A DNA stretch of 64,000 nt, taken from NCBI RefSeq assembly GCF_009730915.1, contig NC_052486.1:21853589-21917588 (forward strand). Reading direction: 5' to 3'. The stretch's first letter is position 1; each line of letters starts with the position of its first letter. This DNA is from Dioscorea cayenensis subsp. rotundata (Eukaryota > Streptophyta > Magnoliopsida > Dioscoreales > Dioscoreaceae). Below, in pieces: positions 36,270 through 47,483 of this stretch. A program made the position numbers and the translations under genes. The notes beneath the pieces are model-generated. The model saw only the letters and a list, made by a program, of their open reading frames with translations. It did no database searches and was not told the DNA's origin.

Positions 36270-38250
36270 AAAATTATTAGAAGCCGTAATTCTTCACTGA
36301 CGGGAAAAACGGTGGGAACTATAGTTTCTATACCATAGTACATGTCAACACGGTCAGTGTTTAACCTCCAATGACAGGGTTAGTACATAGTTAATTGGAG
36401 ATTAGTTTCTATGTCAAAATACTTCATGTTCACAAAACAATAAACTATCAAAATTGAGATTAGGCAAAGCAAAATACGAGTAATTTGCCAGAAAAAAATT
36501 TTAGCAGTCGCGTGATTCTATTTTATTATATCAAAATAAACCAGTTATTTGAATCCAACATGAACTAGTAATAATAAAAAATATTATAATAATTAATCAG
36601 AAAGTAAACAAAATATCTGAAATTTATAAATTAAGTAATCCGAATTTAAATAAATTATCTAAAAATTCAAAAATTAAATAATCCAAATTTAAATAATATT
36701 TAAACCTTTCAGATAATTCTAATCCAAAATAAAATATAATCAACTCAAAATTTAAAATAATTTAAATAATTCCGAAATTAATAATAGATAAATAATTCAA
36801 AATATAAATCAAAATAATCAGTTTGTTTCTCAAAAATTCCAGAAGTTCAAAAAACTAAAATTTTTGAGAATATATATATATATAATAGTACTTACTTGAT
36901 TAATGCCCAAAACTCTAAATCCCAAATCGAACAAGTTTCCTCATAAAACCTTATATTTGAGAATAATTTCCAAAGATATCAAAAGCCTATTTAACACAAG
37001 CAAGAAAATCGAAAGAAGTGCAAAGGTAGCCTAACTTCTAAAGCTTTGAACAATATCAGACGAAAGTGCATGAGTCAAGTAGGACTCATACCATTGAGAA
37101 TTAAATCTAGCATAACTTTTCCTATACTTTTCCAAATCACAAAATTCAAGATACTGAGAAAACTAGACACCTAAAACTATGGCATATCCAAAATTCACAT
37201 TGTTTAGACGCATCCCTTTCAAACATGCATATCTCTCAATATACAATTTCAAAAGCAATAATATTTTACGTACAGTCAAATAACTCAGTAATTCATCACT
37301 TACTTATTTTATACTTTACTAGATACAACATATAAAACCATGAAAATCACCAAATAATCTTCGGATTCTGCACAATAATATCAGTTGGCACAACTACACT
37401 AATAATGCTATAACTTTTAAACTACAAATCCACAGAATCTGAATTTTTGCAGGTATCTAGAAAACATCAAACTCTATAACTTTATTATTTCACTCTCACC
37501 AAATTCGACCTAAAAGGCAATCAAATCGTCTAACCAAACTTCATGTTTTCTGCAGAAATATCATTACAGAGGTATAAATTCTGAAATTTTGCAGATCTAT
37601 GCATGATGTCGATTTCTCCAACTTTTCTATATAAATCTAAATCTAAAACAGACTCAAAAACCATAACATAAATATAAAATGCTTAAAGGCCTGTACAAAA
37701 ATCCTACCTGAGATACCTGCATTCAAAGGCTATAATTTACAAGATACTCCTGGAAAAATTCTAAAATTTGGAGATAACATAAATAACACCTCAATCTACA
37801 ATTTTGCTATTTTGATCTCTTCCAAATTTTGTCTCTAGGTCTTCCAAAATTAAAAAAAAGGATCTCTGTTATGTTAATAGAAAATTTTTGAATCATATCC
37901 TCAAAAAAAACAATTCAACATTCTCACCAAGCCCTAACCCTAACTAGAATTATGTCACAACAATCATAAGAAAGAGCATAAACAAGATAAATCAGAACCT
38001 TACCTCAACAATAGCAGTGAAACAAGTCGTTGATGACGAGACTCTTCTCCCGTCCTCGCCGCCAACACCATCCGCAAATAAGGAGAGAAAAATATGAGAC
38101 TAGTTCTCTTTCTTTTTTTTTTTCTCTAAACGGCAATCTAAAACCGAAGGAGGTGATCAGACGACTAGAGTTTCAAAATTTAAAACAAAATCAACGGCTA
38201 GGATTAAAAGTAGCAATAATCGTTAGAACTTAATTAAGGGGTGGGGCTCA
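36270..38250 (-). mobile_element. Truncated LTR (Ty3/Gypsy-like), reverse orientation
   Basis: Read on the minus strand, 36280-36420 matches 53665-53810 of the solo LTR at 52713-54209: TAACCCTGTCA, GGTTAAACACTGACCGTGT, ATAGAAACTATAGTT and GTGAAGAATAACGGCTTCT all occur in the same order. The other edge, at 38249-38250, starts TGAGCCCCACC, like the solo LTR start TGTGGGCCCCAC. The match stops at about 36270, so roughly the last 400 bp of the LTR are missing, and the interior is longer than in the solo LTR. It is therefore a diverged, truncated relative. No coding region for gag or pol is present. Confidence 0.6.
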
Positions 38251-38404
38251 CGGAAAAAGAAAAAAAAAAAAAAATTATTTGATCACCAAAACAGTCCATA
38301 TTCCTTTGACGGAAGTTTGGCTTAAATGAGGCTCCAAGGTGGCCAGTGCACGCAATTTGAAGAGAACACCACCACCTCATGTGTTTTAGACTTTTAGTTT
38401 TCCA

Positions 38405-38491
38405 TAGAATTTGGTGCTCCTTAATTCCCACCCTCTCCCATGTTACTGTCATAGCCAATCTAGCTGATCACCATTAACAATTTTATATTTG
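38405..38491 (+). repeat. Right copy of the direct repeat flanking the LTR fragment
   Basis: Partner of 36186-36257. The copies are diverged, which suggests an old duplication. Their presence on both sides of a truncated LTR suggests a segmental duplication or unequal exchange. Confidence 0.8.
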
Positions 38492-38976
38492 AATATAGAA
38501 AAAAGAAACACCAATAAATAGATAATTAAAGAGAAAGAAGGAGGGGAGAGAGATAGAGAAGCTAGGAACATGGGGTTGACCTCTCTGTAAAGCAGAAACA
38601 CAAGAGCAAACAAACAAACACCTTTCTTCGATCTCCTCAAAGAGAACATCTCTCTGTCTCTAGCTCTAGATTTTACTTTAGTTTGAAAGTTTGGAGGAAG
38701 ACAAATTAAGAGGTGATGTGAAGGAACACTACATGGCTGGGCTGCAAGGAAAATGAAAAGAAATGGAGGGAAAAAGCCGTTAATTCCGTTCTCTTTTATT
38801 ATATATATATTTAATGATTTCGTATTTGCTCAAGTTTCTGATTTGCCAGAAGTAGGCCCAGAATTACCTCCCCATTCAACTCAACAACCTTCAAAGTCAT
38901 GCATGTGTCAAGCCTCTTTTTCTTCTAATCATTTAATTAATTATTTATCTTTGAAACTTATATATATATATATAGA

Positions 38977-39007
<31 letters not shown>

Positions 39008-39755
39008 TCTCCTTCTTTCAATCATTTGGCTTTGAAACTCACATCTCTCTCTCTCTCTCTCTCTTTCCCTCTCTCTATCCTCATTCTTTCGGTGAATCCA
39101 ATGCCACCTCTTCAGTTAATTAGTACTTTCTGAGCTACAATAAAGTGAGGGGAAAATGTGTCCTTCCAACTCTGTGCATGTTTCAAACAAAGATGAGGAG
39201 GAGACGGTGGTGGTCGTCTCTTGGTTTTTCAAAGTTCATATATAGATCCTGATAATTAAAAAGAGTACTGGAAATGGCCATATCATATGATTCCATGCCT
39301 TTATTTTATACATACATATATATATATATATATATATGTAAAGAAAAAAAAAAGGATACTAATTAAAAAGAGATATATAGTGATAATGACAAGGTCACTC
39401 TGAGAAGAAAGGGTGGGAGAGAAAGGGCAGCATCAGCGTTTTGAGCTACAATATTGAAGCAAGGGAAAAAAGGGGAAGAGGAGGGTGGTGGCGGTTGGTC
39501 TCTTGGTTTTCCAAAACTGTACATACTGTCAAACAAGAGTACTGCAGCTTGCTATATGATCTGATAGCTAGCATTTTATTGAATTTATTTATTTATTTAT
39601 ATAAAGAATAAAAAGGGAAGAAAAGAAAAGATAGGAGATGTGTGATGAAGATATATATATGAAGCAATGGGTTGGTACATGCTTGGTTATATATAGTTAT
39701 ATTATTATTTTTGGAGAAGGGTAGATAATTAAAGGGTATATATAAACAAATACAA

Positions 39756-39796
<41 letters not shown>

Positions 39797-39894
39797 ATAT
39801 TAAATCAATGCCTATATATATGCCCCCAAGCAACACTGCATTTGAGATAACTGAAAGAAGCTCAGTAACAAAGGAAAGGGAGAGAGCTAGTGAG
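38492..39894. other. Spacer and leader region of the GATA gene
   Basis: Contains (CT)n tracts at about 38977-39003 and 39045-39063, (TA)n at about 39314-39337, and a (CA)n(TA)n compound tract at 39761-39796 just upstream of the GATA gene. The reading frame at 38753-39133 is low-complexity and has no domain. GA-rich sequence at about 39865-39895 probably is the GATA leader. Confidence 0.5.
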
Positions 39895-40568
39895 ATGGAG
39901 CAGCAGCAACAGTTGGTGGAGATGGACTTATCAAGTGGTATGAATATGAAGGAGTGCCATTTATGCTCAGCCACTCAAACTCCTCGCTGGAGGAGGGGTC
40001 CCAAAGGTCCTAGGGTAAATATATATATATATATATATATATCATCGATCACCCGGCCTTCATCATGTATATATGTGCAGTGTTCTCTTCTTCATTCTTA
40101 GCAAAACCTCCATCTTTACATCATGCATGCAATGCAAACTTCACTTACCTCTCTGCATGTATCTCAATGGGACACTAGCCAGTACTTGGGTATCCGCCCA
40201 TTACACCATCACAAAGAGCACCTTCTTTAGCTTGTTGATGGTGATGCATGTATCCCATATATAGCCAATGTAACTCACTGGTACTCATGATTAGCATTTT
40301 TGGGGTTCCTAATTCCCACTGGATCTCCATACATATATATATATATATATCGTCTTTCACTTGTCTCTTAATTTTAACCACTTGATATAGTTTGTTGAAA
40401 TTGGCTCTTCATTGTTGGGACAGGATATATACTCATTGTTGAAGCTGGTTCTTCATTGTTTCATTAGTTTCTAGTTATATATATAATTAACACTGGTTTA
40501 ATTTCCATGTTTCTATTGTATGTACTTAGACTCTCTGTAATTCATGTGGCATACGCTACCCTCAATGA
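39895..40568 (+). CDS. GATA-type zinc-finger protein, short, stop just after the finger
   Basis: Exons 39895-40014 and 40530-40568, joined in phase, encode about 52 residues. The finger is CHLC, then TQTPRWRRGPKGPR|TL, then CNSCGIRY: the plant CX2C-X18-CX2C GATA fold, with an intron between the third- and second-last blocks. In plants, GATA factors bind WGATAR promoter sites in the nucleus. The N-terminus is Gln/Glu-rich. After IRYPQ comes TGA (40566-40568), exactly where family members have a basic tail that helps bind DNA. The same frame stays open for over 40 codons past this stop (PEEDQHHKPHS and on), so the TGA could be a CGA-to-TGA change. The frame is open upstream to 39808, but 39895 looks like the better start. 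It could be functional but tiny, or a recent null allele. Confidence 0.7.
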
Positions 40569-40835
40569 CCAGAAGAAGATCAACACCACAAACCTCACTC
40601 TTTGGACCAACTCCAAATCCTGAACAACATGCTTGACAGTGTTATGAGAAGCAATTATCTGATTACACTGTGTGAATGCTATCTTTTTAAGTCTCACAAT
40701 CTCTAGCTAATGTCATCTTTTTTCTTGATCAAGTTTTCAATGTTTTAAGATTTTGAATAATCTACAACTCATGTGGTGACTTGTTATTATTAATAAAACA
40801 TCCAAAGAAAACAAAACCTACAAAAATATAATGTG
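40569..40835. other. GATA 3' flank
   Basis: The frame after the GATA stop stays open to about 40730. Beyond that it is AT-rich and unremarkable up to the target duplication at 40836. Confidence 0.45.
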
Positions 40836-40840
40836 ATGAA

Positions 40841-41390
40841 TGTTGGAAATATAGTCACCTCGATACTAGAATGTAATGGGGTTTACATGATGATAGTATA
40901 GAGGTTGAGCCACTCGTCTCAGATTTTTTCAGTGTAAGACCTCTAGCTCATAGAAAGTTCATATAGGGCCCACTAGCACTAAAAATATAAAAATCTAACG
41001 CAGATCGAGATCTGGGGAAAGAAAACGATCTTGATAGATTAAGTGAGACAGCTGACCAAGATGGAGCCCTCCGAGGTACACAAGCAAGGGTGAGCTCATG
41101 AAAGTGTACAGAAGAGCAGGACCAGATTCACGCCTGATGAATACGATGACGTGTGAGTGCCCGCTGAAGTCAGTCGTGCTCAGACAGTGAGTCACACTGA
41201 GCATGAAAGCAGTCAGCAGGTGTTTAGTGTACAGTGCAGCAATGGGTTTCATATGAGCTGATAGGAGGGTGTGAGTCCACTGCATCAGCTTGGTATACTA
41301 ATGGTTTAATATCCCCTAAGTTGTATATAAGCTTGCTTTTCGTATATAGCTGCCCACTAAAGCTACTACAAAAATATAAAAAATCTAACA
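40841..41390. mobile_element. Solo LTR (550 bp) with ATGAA target duplication
   Basis: Begins TGTTGGAAATATAG and ends AAAATCTAACA, so it has the TG...CA ends and short terminal inverted repeat (TGTTGGA/TCTAACA) of a Copia-like LTR. ATGAA stands at 40836-40840 and again at 41391-41395. A TATA-like TGTATATAAG at about 41321 suggests the LTR promoter if it is read on the plus strand. The phrase AAAATATAAAAATCTAAC occurs near 40985 as well as at the end. No internal gag or pol is present, so this looks like the product of LTR-LTR recombination. Confidence 0.75.
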
Positions 41391-41395
41391 ATGAA

Positions 41396-42640
41396 CCAAC
41401 ACATGCAAATGTGAGAACAAACTGGAACTAGAACACTGTTCTACGTACGTACAAGCAGGGTTTTGAATTAGCTGCTGTGAATGCAGTGATTTGTTTTCTT
41501 AACTAGTTCTGGCTAGTCCAGCATCTTATTTTGTTGTTGATCGTTACTTGCTGTCCCAGCTATACTATCCTGCTCCTTTAGCCACACACACACACACACA
41601 ATAATATACATAAATAAAAATAATAATAATAATATTATTATTAAAAGAAGAAGAAAAGGGAGAAAAGCAAAAGGGAGAAGAAGAAGAAGAAGTACTGTTT
41701 CTTTTCCCTTAAATAAATCTGTGGTTTGTCTCCATTATTCAAAAGAAAGAAGAAGTAGCATTGCTCTAAAAGAAGAAGTACTGTTTCTTTGCCAGAAAAG
41801 CGCATGGGAAGAAGAAGTGCTACTTTCTAACTCAAATATTTTCTATATAAAATTTTTACCATAGCATATCATTAAAAATATCTCAAAAATATATAAAAAT
41901 CAATGTACGTATGACTAGTGGCGGAATCAAAATTAAAGAGGTGTTGAATTTAAATTTTATAATTTTTTTTTAATATAAAATAATTCTATTAATTTAAATT
42001 TGAGATTATAATAATTATTATTTTAAAAATATAAAAATATATATCCATCTAAAAAATTTGGTTTATGTATAAAACCACTATCATATCTACATACTTAGCG
42101 ATTAACTCAACTAGTTAAACACTAAATTAACAAATACTACAATTAAAAACAACTTTAAACAAAATTAATATTCAATTATTAAATACAACAATTATTCAAC
42201 AAATAATCTAATGAATAATTAAAATTTTTCATAACAATTAATTACAACATATATATAACATTTTTCACAATAATTTTCATAATGAAACAAATATTTAACA
42301 AACTATCTAACCATTATTCAACAAATATAAATATTTTTACACAACAAATAATCACACAAAAATTATTAAATTAGATATAAAACAAGCAAAAGAAAAACAA
42401 TAAACCCTCATAATAAAAAATAAAAACATAAACTTGGAGATAATTGATTAAAGAGAAAAACTCACAAATCCATAAGATCGTAAGAATGTTTTTATTTTTA
42501 GAGATTTTTGACAACAATAATTATATTTTTTAGGATTTTATTTTTATTTTTATATTAATATCTTAAATATTGATAATAATGTATTAATAAGTTCAATAAA
42601 AAAAATCTATATATAAAGTTTAAAAACAAAAATATTTGAA
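41396..42640. other. AT-rich spacer, no gene seen
   Basis: Contains (CA)n at about 41583-41600, ATA/AAT repeats at about 41620-41645 and a GAAGAA-rich stretch at about 41645-41830. From 41880 on it is almost purely A and T. Nothing coding recognised. Confidence 0.55.
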
Positions 42641-42649
42641 TATTTATGT

Positions 42650-43260
42650 TTGGCTAGCCATATTATTTATTATCACTCAACATCAAATTTATTTAATATA
42701 GTAATTTTATTATTTTTATTTAATTTATTTTAAATAATATGAGGTAGAATTACACTAAAAATAAGCATTTTTCATATGAATTATAATGATTAATATTTTA
42801 ATTATATATATATATATATATATATGACGTGCCAGGGGCACTCAAGCACCTGGCACCCCTATATGATCGCCACCCCCTAGCAATATTATTTATCATCTCA
42901 ACATCAAATTTATTTAATATAAGTAAATTTATTATTTTTATTTAATTTATTTTTAAATAATATGGGGTGAGAATTAACTAAATAATAACATTTTTCATAT
43001 GAATTATAATGATTCAGTATGTTAATTATATATATGATGGGCCAGGGGCGCCAAGCCCCTTGGCCCCCTATGATCGGCCACAGTAATATTATTTATTATC
43101 ACTCAACATCAAATTTATTTAATATAGTAATTTTATTATTTTTATTTAAATTATTTTAAATAATACGAGAGTAGAATTACCTAAAAATAACATTTTTCAT
43201 GATTAATATATTTTTAATTATATATATATATATATATGATGGGCCAGGGCCGCTTTGCTA
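42650..43260. repeat. Three tandem units of about 200 bp with GC hairpins
   Basis: Units start near 42650, 42885 and 43083, each with ACATCAAATTTATTTAATAT, a TTTTTATTTAA stretch, an A-rich AATAACATTTTTCAT segment, (TA)n and then a GC-rich end. Those ends can fold: TGCCAGG...CCTGGCA in unit 1 (about 42831-42857) and GGCCAGGGGC...GCCCCTTGGCC in unit 2 (about 43041-43066). Unit 3 ends GGGCCAGGGCCGC and runs into the minus-strand reading frame below. The GC hairpin is conserved while the AT body drifts. Confidence 0.75.
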
Positions 43261-43747
43261 CCCCTGGCCAGTTGGCCTCTAAAATCCGGCAGTGCGCTAT
43301 GACCCTGCGGACTAATTGCAACCTAGGCAAGTACACTGGAGGGTCAACATTCCAAGATGATGTTTTCTCGATAACTACCCGGTAATCATAGCATTGTAAC
43401 TGGCACCCCCTTGACATTCCATCAAACACCTTCATGCAAACCTGACCTCGCCGCACTTCCCATACATATCCACAAACATATGGAGTCTCTAAACCAAACT
43501 GTTCCTTGGTATGGGCTTTGATGGTCCTCGTTCCAAAGGAAAAGGGGCGTTTTGTGGCTGTAATGGGATGAGAGGTGAGGAGTGGAGGCGGGTGAGAAGG
43601 AAAGGGTGGGTGAGAGAGGTGAGACTCAGACGATGATGGCGTGGAGGTGGAGGAGATAACGAGGCGAGTTGCAGGAGTGGAGCCTGAGGAGGGAGAGGAG
43701 GAGTTTGGAGTGGTCTTCTGAAAGGTTAACCCCATCACAGCCCTCAC
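43214..43747 (-). CDS. Unrecognised reading frame, possible gene fragment
   Basis: A 177-codon frame, GC-richer than its surroundings. The first 50 residues are Ser/Pro/Thr-rich; about residues 65-155 are globular-looking, with blocks such as ETPYVCGYVWEVRRGQVCMK and QCYDYRVVIEKTSSWNVDP. The last residues run into the GC hairpin and (TA)n of the adjacent repeat, so the end is probably not natural. I do not recognise the family. It could be a captured host exon or transposon cargo. An ATG begins the frame, but no splice model is evident. Confidence 0.35.
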   Translation of the reverse strand: MRAVMGLTFQKTTPNSSSPSSGSTPATRLVISSTSTPSSSESHLSHPPFPSHPPPLLTSHPITATKRPFSFGTRTIKAHTKEQFGLETPYVCGYVWEVRRGQVCMKVFDGMSRGCQLQCYDYRVVIEKTSSWNVDPPVYLPRLQLVRRVIAHCRILEANWPGVAKRPWPIIYIYIYN

Positions 43748-45474
43748 TTTTGGACAATGCTTTTAAAATCGGACCGTTGCTGACTCGATAGGTAATTGGT
43801 CTCACGCGAACTAGTTGGACCGGCATGGGTTAACCTGGATTTAACATTTTTCAAATAAATAAATTTTTTAAAATTAATAAATAAATAAATAATAATTTAA
43901 AAATAAATAAAAAAAATTATAAAATTACATATTGCAAAAATTATATTGCCTCAGTAAGATCACACAAATCGTCAACCTATATAAAAATTAAAATTTTCAA
44001 AGTACTAATATACAAAGATATAATCTTACAACAAATATTTAAAAAACAAATAATTAAATAAAAATATAAGTATACAATAACAACAATAAATAAAATGAGG
44101 AATAATATAAAATACAATTATATAATATCTTGATTTTGTGAAATGAGTCTAACTTTAAAAATTAAAAACAAAATAAAATAAAATAAACCAACCAGATCAA
44201 ATAAATAAATATTTTAAAATTATATTAGAAAATAAAAAGATAATTTCAAAAATAAGGAAAAATAATAATAAATGATACAAAAATTACATATTGCAAAGTT
44301 AAATTAACTTTCATAAAGTTACAAAATCTCAACTTTTACATAAAATTAAAATTTCAAAAATACAAATATACATAGGATATAACTATACAAATAAATATTG
44401 AAAAATAAAGAATTAAATAAAATATAAGTATACAAGTAAAACAACAACAACAAATAAACAAATCAGGTGAATAAAAATAAAATACAATTATACACTCTAC
44501 TACTACTACTACAATCAATAATAATAAATTATTAACTTTTATTTAAGCTTTTTAATTATAAAATAAATAAACCAATTAAATAATTTAAATTAATAATTAC
44601 TGGTCCGGCCTGAAACTGGCTCACGGCTGCACCGCCTGGCCCGGTTCTTTTTAGTGTTTTATATGACTAATCGACTAATTTATTTCTGGTTCCCCGCTGA
44701 ACTCGCCAATCCCGACCGACTGAAATCAACTGGTTTTTTCTACAAATCATTTAAATACTTTTATTTTGCCAAATAAAATAATAAACACTATTGCATTTTT
44801 CCTAAGTCCTCAAATAGATGATAATTTCGGAATGCACAATACTACGTGATTTAAGAATAAAAACTCATCTAGGAACTTTATTTTCTAGTAAATAATAATC
44901 AATATTGTATTTTCATTGAAATATATAATTATATCACATTATCCCAAAATCCTTCGATGGATAATAATATCATTTATGTTTTTTAATCAAAATGCACAAT
45001 GCCATGCAATTAAAACCTCTTATACAAAACTTTTAATTTACATAAATAAATGATAACTCATTGTTGTATTTCTTTATTGTGATATACAATACCAAATTAT
45101 GCCAAAGTCTCAAAATGAAATGACAACTCATTGGTTGCTATTTGATATGGATATGTTACATATATTATGTTTTTAAAGAGATACCTTTTTATTGAGAGAG
45201 ACTATTCAAGAGACATGTTCTCGCGCAAACGAAACACAAAACAATAGTCTACTAGCTGTGGAGTCCAACACAAAGGTTGAAAGAGACGACCAAGCAGGGA
45301 GATAATACACAGAGATGAAAAATGGGTAAATTTTCCTAGTGTATATTGAACTTTTCACTCTCATTTGAGCAGATTAATTTTCAATTTTCTATCACAACGA
45401 AGCATGCTGAAATTTTCGATTTCATTTCACTCAGCTAGCGTAATTAGTAGCTTTCTCGTGAGTTTCTGTGTGAC
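43748..45474. other. AT-rich spacer with two GC-richer edges
   Basis: Patches at about 43745-43845 and 44600-44730 are GC-richer and share GGACCG/CCGGTCC-like words in opposite orientation. This suggests the two ends of a non-autonomous DNA transposon of about 0.9 kb, but the termini are not clear. Between and beyond them the sequence is nearly all A and T. Confidence 0.4.
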
Positions 45475-45690
45475 ATGGATGAAGATATCTATGTGATCTC
45501 ACATCTCTCTTGTGTAGAGGATGCCGCCATTGGAAATTCTAGTGTCCACGCCATCAGAGATCTCATTGACAAAGTTCTCCACTATCACGCCGTTGAAATA
45601 AATTCAGTGTATTCACTCAAAAATTTACCTCACATCAATATTATGGGTATTCAGAATTTAGCCTATCTATTTGGCTTAAATATTATTTAA
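45475..45690 (+). CDS. Small unrecognised reading frame (71 codons)
   Basis: Starts with ATG and runs MDEDIYVISHLSCVEDAAIG onward with normal amino-acid mix and no low-complexity bias. That is unusual for this AT-rich spacer. There is no domain I recognise, no visible promoter and no neighbour in the same frame. It may be a gene remnant. Confidence 0.2.
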   Translation: MDEDIYVISHLSCVEDAAIGNSSVHAIRDLIDKVLHYHAVEINSVYSLKNLPHINIMGIQNLAYLFGLNII

Positions 45691-46109
45691 TAGCAGAAGT
45701 TGATGATGATTTTAATGACAACAAGGATGAGGAGGAGTGAAGAGAAATTGGTCTTGTTGGATGAAGAGTGGGAAGTGAGATCATGATGTCTTTGCCTTAA
45801 CTAAATTCTTTGTTCATCATCACAAATTATTTTTATTGTTCTTTATCATTATGTAAAATATCATTGTTATATTTGTGCTTAGAGTAATTATAAGTGAATA
45901 ATCACTCTTTTAATAATAGAATTTCACAATAGGTTAGAAATATATATATATATATAGAGAATCTATTTTTACATGAAATATTAGGTCACCGAATTGTCTA
46001 TACCATAGTTCGCATTCTAATTCATGAATAGACGTATAAGGAGCTTTTTAAACTTTTTATTTATGATTTGACAGCTATATATACTTTGACTCAAGAAAAA
46101 TGAACTTCA
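45691..46109. other. AT-rich spacer, nothing recognised
   Basis: Includes a short acidic stretch after the 45475 frame and a (TA)n tract at about 45942-45955. No gene seen. Confidence 0.5.
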
Positions 46110-46322
46110 TGGCTAGGTGTAATCGATCGAGTTCGGAGCCGAAAGGACAGATGCGACCGAGCCTCGAGCTATCGGTACCGTGCACTGAGCACTCGCCCTC
46201 GAGCTCGACGAGCATTTATTTTATACCGAGCTCGACCTGCATCGCAAATGAAATCGACGAGCTCGCCGGCCTCGACCGTGACCGAGCTTAAGTCTCGAGT
46301 TTTCACCGAGTTTGAGCCCAAG
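46110..46322. mobile_element. GC-rich island with CGAGCTCGA words, probable transposon piece
   Basis: About 210 bp of GC-rich sequence abruptly inserted in AT-rich DNA, with repeated words GAGCTCGAC, CGAGCTCG and GACCGAGC. Such words are common at ends of plant DNA transposons. Boundaries and target duplication were not found, so family is unassigned. The 63-codon frame across it is likely fortuitous. Confidence 0.4.
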
Positions 46323-47174
46323 TAGTTATGAAAGCAGTAGAGGTAGTCATTTACACCCCCTATTCATGGCTATGATTTTTCCTTTTCCGCACTTAATTAG
46401 CATGGTGTTGTTTGTGTCTTTGTAATCATTTTTCAAATTTTGTATTGATCTACAGAAGCATAAAGCATGTGCAAGTTTTAATTTCTTTTCCTTTAGAAAG
46501 TTTCACTTTATTACTCAAGATCTATTTTCTTTTTGGTGGCATTGAGGAAAAAGCAGGAAGTTGTGAAGGTTGAAAATTGACAAAAGACCAATTATTAAAA
46601 AGTGAGTTACCATATGGCTTGCTTAATTCTTGCAATACCTTTTTTAATCAAACAATGTTGTGGGGAAGCCAACTAGCTAGGTTTATATGTTGGGAAAAAG
46701 TCCTATGTCTGAGGTTATGATCATATGTAGAGAAAAAGATTGCAGGTTAGTTACAACTCACCTTTATGCAACATCATTTTCCTCCTTGATTCCCAGTTCA
46801 ACTCAACTTCTAATTCCATACTCTATGCCTGTTTGTTATCACAGCCTCAAAAAGCGTGTAAAGACTGGTTTTACACTCCCCATGCATGATTGTAGTACAC
46901 AACATTAGAAAACAATATACACTCCTATTGTATTATGCATCAGCAATCTACCAAATTTTAATTGAGGCACTTACCCGTGATGGATCATGTGGCACTGAGA
47001 CTGGAGAAACTTTGTTACTGTTGTGCTAACACTAATACTGACATGCAGCAGCATGCCCACTTCTGGGTTTGTTTTTTCCTGTACAGCCTAGTAAGTGTAA
47101 GTGCCGCATGTAAAATTTTTATGGAAAGAGGAGTGGGCGAACTCTACTCAGCACCCGCAGAGCATGCTTGCACG
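46323..47174. other. Spacer, no gene recognised
   Basis: Ordinary AT-rich sequence to about 46950. The stretch 46960-47174 is GC-richer and may be an extension of the SINE-like element that follows. The open frames here (61-73 codons) show no domain. Confidence 0.4.
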
Positions 47175-47340
47175 TAATGGGACGGGGTGAGCTCACGTGC
47201 CAGCGCCTAAACCACTGCAGACACAACCACTATTCACAACTCCTGTAACGTGCCATCACCGAGGATCAAACTCTCACCACTCAGCGAGAAATCATATCCC
47301 GCACTAGTACCAATAATTCAAGGCCGCTAGAGCCGCACGT
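47175..47340 (-). repeat. SINE-like element, family copy 2
   Basis: On the minus strand this matches 59325-59420: GAGTGGTGAGAGTTTGATCC, then a GGCACGTT segment and GGAGTTGTGAATAGTGGTTG. The phrase GAGTTTGATCC resembles a pol III B box (GGTTCGANTCC). The 5' part differs from the other copies, so this copy may be chimeric or diverged. Confidence 0.6.
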
Positions 47341-47450
47341 AAAATTAGCTTGGGATGTGAACTTGAAAGCAAATATATTGTGACACCAACCCTGTCTAGG
47401 TCTTCAAAGCTTGAACTATTAGCTATTTTAATTAGCGATATATCCATACT

Positions 47451-47451
47451 A

Positions 47452-47482
<31 letters not shown>

Positions 47483-47483
47483 C
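47451..47483 (+). repeat. (GAT)n trinucleotide repeat
   Basis: About ten uninterrupted GAT units. It lies in spacer DNA and is not part of a supported gene. Confidence 0.9.

Noticed and set aside
37929-37944. AGCCCTAACCCTAACT as telomere-like repeat
   Set aside because: Only about two units, inside an LTR-related segment. Short telo-box words are common in plant promoters and LTRs.
40995-41285. Minus-strand 96-codon frame inside the 550-bp solo LTR
   Set aside because: Lies entirely within LTR sequence and matches no protein family I know.
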